Shown: positions 62,599-64,000 of the stretch, piece after piece | Layout of the letters: every line of letters starts with the position of its first letter | Position numbering within the stretch: position 1 is the stretch's first letter | Source of the DNA: Amycolatopsis acidicola | Lineage (GTDB): Bacteria; Actinomycetota; Actinomycetes; Mycobacteriales; Pseudonocardiaceae | DNA length: 64,000 nucleotides | NCBI RefSeq assembly: GCF_007713735.2 | Contig: NZ_VMNW02000009.1 | Coordinates: 62,001 to 126,000 of the forward strand | Direction of reading: 5' to 3' | Notes under the pieces: model-generated | What the model was told of the DNA's origin: nothing | Seen by the model: the letters and a program-made list of their open reading frames with translations, nothing else | Database searches by the model: none | Translations under genes and position numbers: made by a program

Positions 62599-63075
62599 TC
62601 ATTCCTGTTCGGACCGCGCCGCCGCGCGGACGGCCTTGAGGATCCCCTGGTACCCGGTGCACCGGCAGAGGTTCCCGCTCAGTGCTTCGCGGATCCGGGC
62701 ATCGGTCGGTTCGGGGTTGTCGCGCAGCAACGCCGTGGCCGACACGACGAATCCCGGGGTGCAGAACCCGCACTGCAGCCCGTGGTGCGCGCGAAACGCT
62801 TCCTGCACAGGGGAAAGCTCGCCGTCGGCCGTGGCGAGGCCCTCGACGGTGGTGACCTCGGCGCCGTCGGCCTGCGCGGCGAAGACCAGGCACGCCCGCA
62901 CGGCGTCGCCGTCCAGCAGCACCGTGCAGGCCCCACAGACCCCGTGCTCACAACCGAGATGCGTGCCGGTGAGCCCGCACCTCCCGCGCAGATAATCGGC
63001 GAGCGTCAGCCTGGGCTCCACGATGTCGCGGCGCGGCACGCCGTTCACCTTCAGCTCGATCTCGACCTCAGCCAT
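62599..63075 (-). CDS. Molybdenum hydroxylase small [2Fe-2S] subunit (CoxS/XdhC-like)
   Basis: 158 residues from ATG 63075. The N-terminal plant-type ferredoxin cluster is CEHGVCGACTVLLDG with a later Cys; the C-terminal cluster is CGFCTPGFV and LCRCTGYQG. It passes electrons from the Mo cofactor to FAD in xanthine dehydrogenase/CO dehydrogenase-type enzymes. Its start overlaps the medium subunit gene by 8 nt. Confidence 0.94.
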   Translation of the reverse strand: MAEVEIELKVNGVPRRDIVEPRLTLADYLRGRCGLTGTHLGCEHGVCGACTVLLDGDAVRACLVFAAQADGAEVTTVEGLATADGELSPVQEAFRAHHGLQCGFCTPGFVVSATALLRDNPEPTDARIREALSGNLCRCTGYQGILKAVRAAARSEQE

Positions 63076-63943
63076 GCCGCGCCTCCTCGACTGCTCGCTG
63101 CCAGGCGCGGGCGACCATCGCGGCGCCGACGCGGGTGCGGTACGCGGCGGGCCCGTGCAGATCCGAAGGCACGGAGTCCAAGGGCGCCACCGCATCCCGC
63201 CCAACATCGGCGGCGACGATGTCCGCGGCGGCCCGGCCCGTCAACGCTTCCTCCAGGGCGTGCGCGCGCCACGCCGAAGGGCCCAGCCCGAACAGCCCGA
63301 TCGCGCACCGGGCCACGCGGTCCACGTCGTCCAGCTCGACGGCGATCGTGGCTCCGGCGATCGCGAAATCGCCGTGGCGCCGGGCGAGCTCCTCGATCGC
63401 GAACCCGGATCTTGCCGTGCGCACAGGGAAAGTGATGCCGGTGAGCACCTCGTCCTCGTCGAGGGCGGTGCTCCACAGGCCGGTGAAGAACTCGGCCGCC
63501 CGAATCGTGCGGGAGCCTCGCGGCGACACCGCCTCGAACTCGGCGTCCAGGGTGAGGGCGACCGCCGGGTACTCCGCGGCGGCGTCGGCGTGCGCGAGCG
63601 AACCGCCCAGGGTGCCGCGGTTGCGGATCTGGAAATGCCCGATCAGCGGCGTCGCCCTGGCCAGCAGCGGGACGGTCTCCGCGAGCTCCGCCGAGCGCTC
63701 GATCTTCGCCTGCGTGGTCGCCGCGCCGACCCACACCACGCCGTCCCGCCGCTCGATGCCCCGCAGCCCGGTCACCCGGCGCAGGTCCACGAGATGCTCG
63801 AAAACGGCCAGGCGAAGGGAAAGCATCGGCATCAGGCTCTGCCCGCCCGCGATCAGCTTCGCTTCGTCGCCCAGTTCGGCGAGCAGGTGCACGGACTCCT
63901 CGACCGTGCCGGGCGCGTGGTATTCGAAGGCCGCCGGTTTCAC
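63068..63943 (-). CDS. Molybdenum hydroxylase FAD-binding medium subunit (CoxM-like)
   Basis: 291 residues from GTG 63943 (overlaps the large-subunit stop). FAD-binding motifs AGGQSLMPML and TLGGSLAHADAAAEYPA are clear, followed by the CO-dehydrogenase flavoprotein C-terminal domain. It transfers electrons to the final acceptor. The substrate is set by the large subunit, which is almost wholly outside the window. Confidence 0.94.
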   Translation of the reverse strand: MKPAAFEYHAPGTVEESVHLLAELGDEAKLIAGGQSLMPMLSLRLAVFEHLVDLRRVTGLRGIERRDGVVWVGAATTQAKIERSAELAETVPLLARATPLIGHFQIRNRGTLGGSLAHADAAAEYPAVALTLDAEFEAVSPRGSRTIRAAEFFTGLWSTALDEDEVLTGITFPVRTARSGFAIEELARRHGDFAIAGATIAVELDDVDRVARCAIGLFGLGPSAWRAHALEEALTGRAAADIVAADVGRDAVAPLDSVPSDLHGPAAYRTRVGAAMVARAWQRAVEEARHG

Positions 63944-63999
63944 GCTTCCCCCTTCTCGATCAGCGCGACGATCGCGGCCGGGGACAGCGGCAGGTCGGT
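63940..63999 (-). CDS. Molybdenum hydroxylase large subunit, last 19 codons
   Basis: The frame at the right edge reads TDLPLSPAAIVALIEKGEA and stops with a TGA that overlaps the GTG of the medium subunit. This matches the usual CoxL-type C-terminus, in which PLSP is followed by an (I/V)xxLI helix. The gene order L-M-S on this strand is standard. Confidence 0.75.
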   Translation of the reverse strand, partial: TDLPLSPAAIVALIEKGEA

Positions 64000-64000
64000 G

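Overview
The window is very GC-rich, tightly packed actinobacterial chromosome. It fits Amycolatopsis or a close Pseudonocardiaceae relative. The 368-residue N-acylamino/N-succinylamino acid racemase at 33.7-34.8 kb keeps every catalytic position of the Amycolatopsis enzyme as I remember it. An mce lipid-import operon, furA-katG, a 2-methylisoborneol (2-MIB) pair, a mycofactocin-type dehydrogenase, frequent GTG starts and 4-nt gene overlaps fit the same group. I see no insertion sequence, tRNA, rRNA, CRISPR or origin.

Layout, left half. 0-4.4 kb: 3' end of an epoxide hydrolase, then a two-component flavin phenol-hydroxylase operon (reductase, oxygenase, FAD-synthetase-like protein) divergent from an IclR regulator. 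4.4-9.4 kb: Baeyer-Villiger monooxygenase plus esterase, divergent from a large LuxR-type ATPase regulator. 9.5-13.5 kb: YbaB-like protein, furA-katG and msrA. 13.7-14.9 kb: paired SMR exporter and TetR under a palindrome that contains the first start codon. 14.9-20.2 kb: ROK regulator, SsuABC-type importer and cytoplasmic sulfatase. 20.2-20.7 kb: three tandem-repeat arrays. 20.7-23.6 kb: MMPL transporter divergent from TetR. 24-26 kb: 2-MIB biosynthesis (GPP methyltransferase and 2-MIB synthase). 26-32.1 kb: a ragged stretch in which a CocE-type hydrolase, two TetR genes and an ESX/WXG-like gene are truncated or frameshifted. Intact neighbours in that stretch are an L,D-transpeptidase, a small membrane protein and a macrolide-type glycosyltransferase with a leader-hairpin arrangement.

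Right half. 32.1-46.9 kb is one ten-gene minus-strand operon: serine hydrolase, peptide-binding lipoprotein, permease, permease-ATPase fusion, ATPase, an S9 peptidase/class-C beta-lactamase fusion, M20 deacylase, GNAT acyltransferase, N-acylamino acid racemase and PucR regulator. Read together, it would import peptides, cut them (possibly including D-residue or amide-protected ones), and convert released D-amino acids to L by N-succinylation, racemization and desuccinylation. Then come a DUF6498-type membrane protein, a P450, a second locus of the 21-bp repeat family, and a twelve-gene mce operon (50.5-61.5 kb) whose two yrbE permease genes are separated by the mce genes. The window closes with a large nested hairpin, a mycofactocin-type SDR and a molybdenum hydroxylase (S, M and the end of L).

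Strongest leads: the D-peptide operon and its peptidase fusion; the leader-peptide/hairpin before the glycosyltransferase; the 21-bp repeat arrays at two loci; a Baeyer-Villiger enzyme without its fingerprint histidine; an SMR pair with complementary residue losses; the rearranged mce operon; and the cluster of single-base disruptions at 26-32 kb. All functions are inferred from sequence by eye, and no database search was run.
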